The notes beneath the pieces are model-generated. The model ran no database searches. It had not been told where the DNA came from and worked only from the letters and a program-made list of their open reading frames with translations. Source: Baffinella frigidus (lineage: Eukaryota > Cryptophyceae > Cryptomonadales > Baffinellaceae). From it: DNA of 13,807 nucleotides. The stretch is from contig MU647806.1 in NCBI GenBank assembly GCA_026770585.1, positions 30,345 through 44,151 of the forward strand. The letters run 5' to 3'. The position numbers and the translations under genes were made by a program. Below, one piece after another: positions 13,007 through 13,807 of this stretch (the first letter of the stretch is position 1; each line of letters opens with the position of its first letter).

Positions 13007-13123
13007 CCACACAGCAGGCTTCGAAGGGAAAATGTGTTCAAATCTACTCCATTTTCCGTTACCTTATCCGAGTTTCCGTTACCTTATCCGTAGGAAACCC
13101 CCATATGTCCCTACAGATTGCCC
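13007..13123. repeat. M3-family MITE, right half lost
   Basis: It starts CCACACAGCAGGCTTCGAAG and runs through TTTCCGTTACCTTATCCGTA to CCCTACAGATTGCCC, where telomere-like sequence takes over. TTTCCGTTACCTTATCC is duplicated in tandem (13053-13088). Confidence 0.75.
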
Positions 13124-13478
13124 CTAAACCTTAAACCCTCAACCCAAACCCTGAACCCTGAACCTTGAACCCTAAGCCAGACGCCCTGAACCCTAAACCC
13201 TAAGTCAGACGCCCTGGACCATCAGCCCTAAACCTCAACATAAACATAAACATAAACATAAACATAAACATAAACATAAACATACGCAAACACAAACCTA
13301 CGCCTAAACCTGGATCCCTAAACCCAGCACACCTGAACCCACAACGCCACACCCCAAACCCTCCACGCCAAATCCTCAACCCCAACCCTGAAACCCTCAA
13401 CCCCAAACCTCCCAACAAAAGGCATCCGAAGCCCTTACACCCCCTCACAGCATCTCGAAATTGGCCAAGGTCTACCAG
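13124..13478 (+). repeat. Telomere-like array with a CATAAA run
   Basis: C-rich variants of CCCTAAA (CCCTGAA, CCTTGAA, CCCCAAA) fill the stretch. Two CTAAG(C/T)CAGACGCCCTG(A/G)A words occur at 13173-13215. Bases 13239-13284 are seven perfect CATAAA hexamers. A short non-repetitive stretch at 13449-13478 has the look of an exon edge (see findings). Confidence 0.8.
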
Positions 13479-13639
13479 CCACACAGCGGACTTCGGAGGG
13501 ATTTTGAATAACCCCTACGCGATAAGACCTAGGACCCTACGGTAGGCAATCCGTAGGGACATAGAGGGGGTTCTACGGATAAGGTAACGGAAACTCGGCC
13601 CAAAATGGGCCGAAAATCCCTTCGAAGCCCGCTGTGTGG
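13479..13639. repeat. M3-family MITE, complete (161 bp)
   Basis: It starts CCACACAGCGGACTTCGGAG and ends CTTCGAAGCCCGCTGTGTGG. The core is CCTACGGTAGGCAATCCGTA, then GGTTCTACGGATAAGGTAAC. A hairpin GGCCCAAAATGGGCC lies near the right end. This copy defines the family. Confidence 0.85.
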
Positions 13640-13719
13640 ATTGGCTCTAACTACCACGAGAAATGTTTCCCCCCGGTATGTAACGCGCGAGGAGGAGAGG
13701 GGGGCGGGGGGCGCGCCTG

Positions 13720-13807
13720 TTCAGGGTCCAGGGGTTAGGGTTCAGGGGTTAGAGTTCAGGGGTTAGGGTTCAGGGGTTAGGGTTCAGGGTCCAGGGGTTA
13801 GGGTTCA
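13720..13807 (+). repeat. G-rich telomere-like array at the window end
   Basis: Repeats of AGGGTTCAGGGGTT and AGGGTCCAGGGGTT run to the last base, in the G-rich orientation, opposite to the arrays at 11150-13200. Bases 13640-13719 before it are GC-rich without recognised features. Confidence 0.8.

Noticed and set aside
13200-13484. 94-codon minus-strand frame with an MFMFMF run
   Set aside because: It is a translation of CATAAA hexamers and telomere-like repeats.
1-13807. CRISPR array
   Set aside because: The repeats are telomere-like 7-mers, microsatellites and inverted elements in eukaryotic DNA. No evenly spaced direct repeats with unique spacers are present.

Overview
This is a eukaryotic nuclear window with very low gene density. 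The only convincing genes are two multi-exon genes near the right-hand third; the rest is repeats. Arrays of the 7-mer TTTAGGG (CCCTAAA) and its variants occur at both ends and inside introns. TTTAGGG is the telomere type of plants, green algae, chromerids and some dinoflagellates. The exons have strongly GC-biased third codon positions, one intron appears to use a GC donor, and most acceptors are followed by G. I infer an algal-type protist, with a chromerid or dinoflagellate most likely, but I cannot fix the species.

Layout. Bases 1-1200 hold degenerate telomere-like repeats, one clean TTTAGGG block (about 735-846) and three inverted-repeat elements. Bases 1205-2335 are an imperfect GA microsatellite interrupted by copies of a GC-rich unit. 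Bases 2384-8430 are a dense mosaic of short non-coding inverted-repeat elements (MITE-like), in at least ten families that I number M1-M11. They include a mirrored pair of 126-bp elements, several long palindromes and one perfect 42-bp palindrome. I see no convincing gene there.

Bases 8500-8927 (minus strand) carry two phase-compatible exons of an unrecognised gene. From 9378 rightward lie the first five exons of a ceramide glucosyltransferase-like gene (GT21 family): 9378-9647, 10329-10385, 11768-11824, 12469-12503 and 12711-12773. They join in one frame into about 160 residues, covering the N-terminal membrane anchor and the first part of the catalytic domain. The 3' part, with the remaining catalytic motifs, is not found in the window. 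The two genes are arranged head to head, about 450 bp apart.

The most notable point is how this gene sits in its repeats. Its introns are filled with telomere-like 7-mer arrays and MITEs. Fragments of exon 3 occur three more times inside intron 3, each next to a retained GT. The last part of intron 3 is a large inverted repeat ending 8 nt before exon 4. A partial copy of exon 5 lies 240 bp downstream, and a different MITE starts at the matching place after each copy. This suggests recombination or slippage among telomere-like repeats that duplicates exon edges, and possibly MITEs that take part in intron formation or growth.

Both genes were assembled by eye from codon bias, splice-site phase and remembered conservation of the ceramide glucosyltransferase family. 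No alignment or database search was possible.
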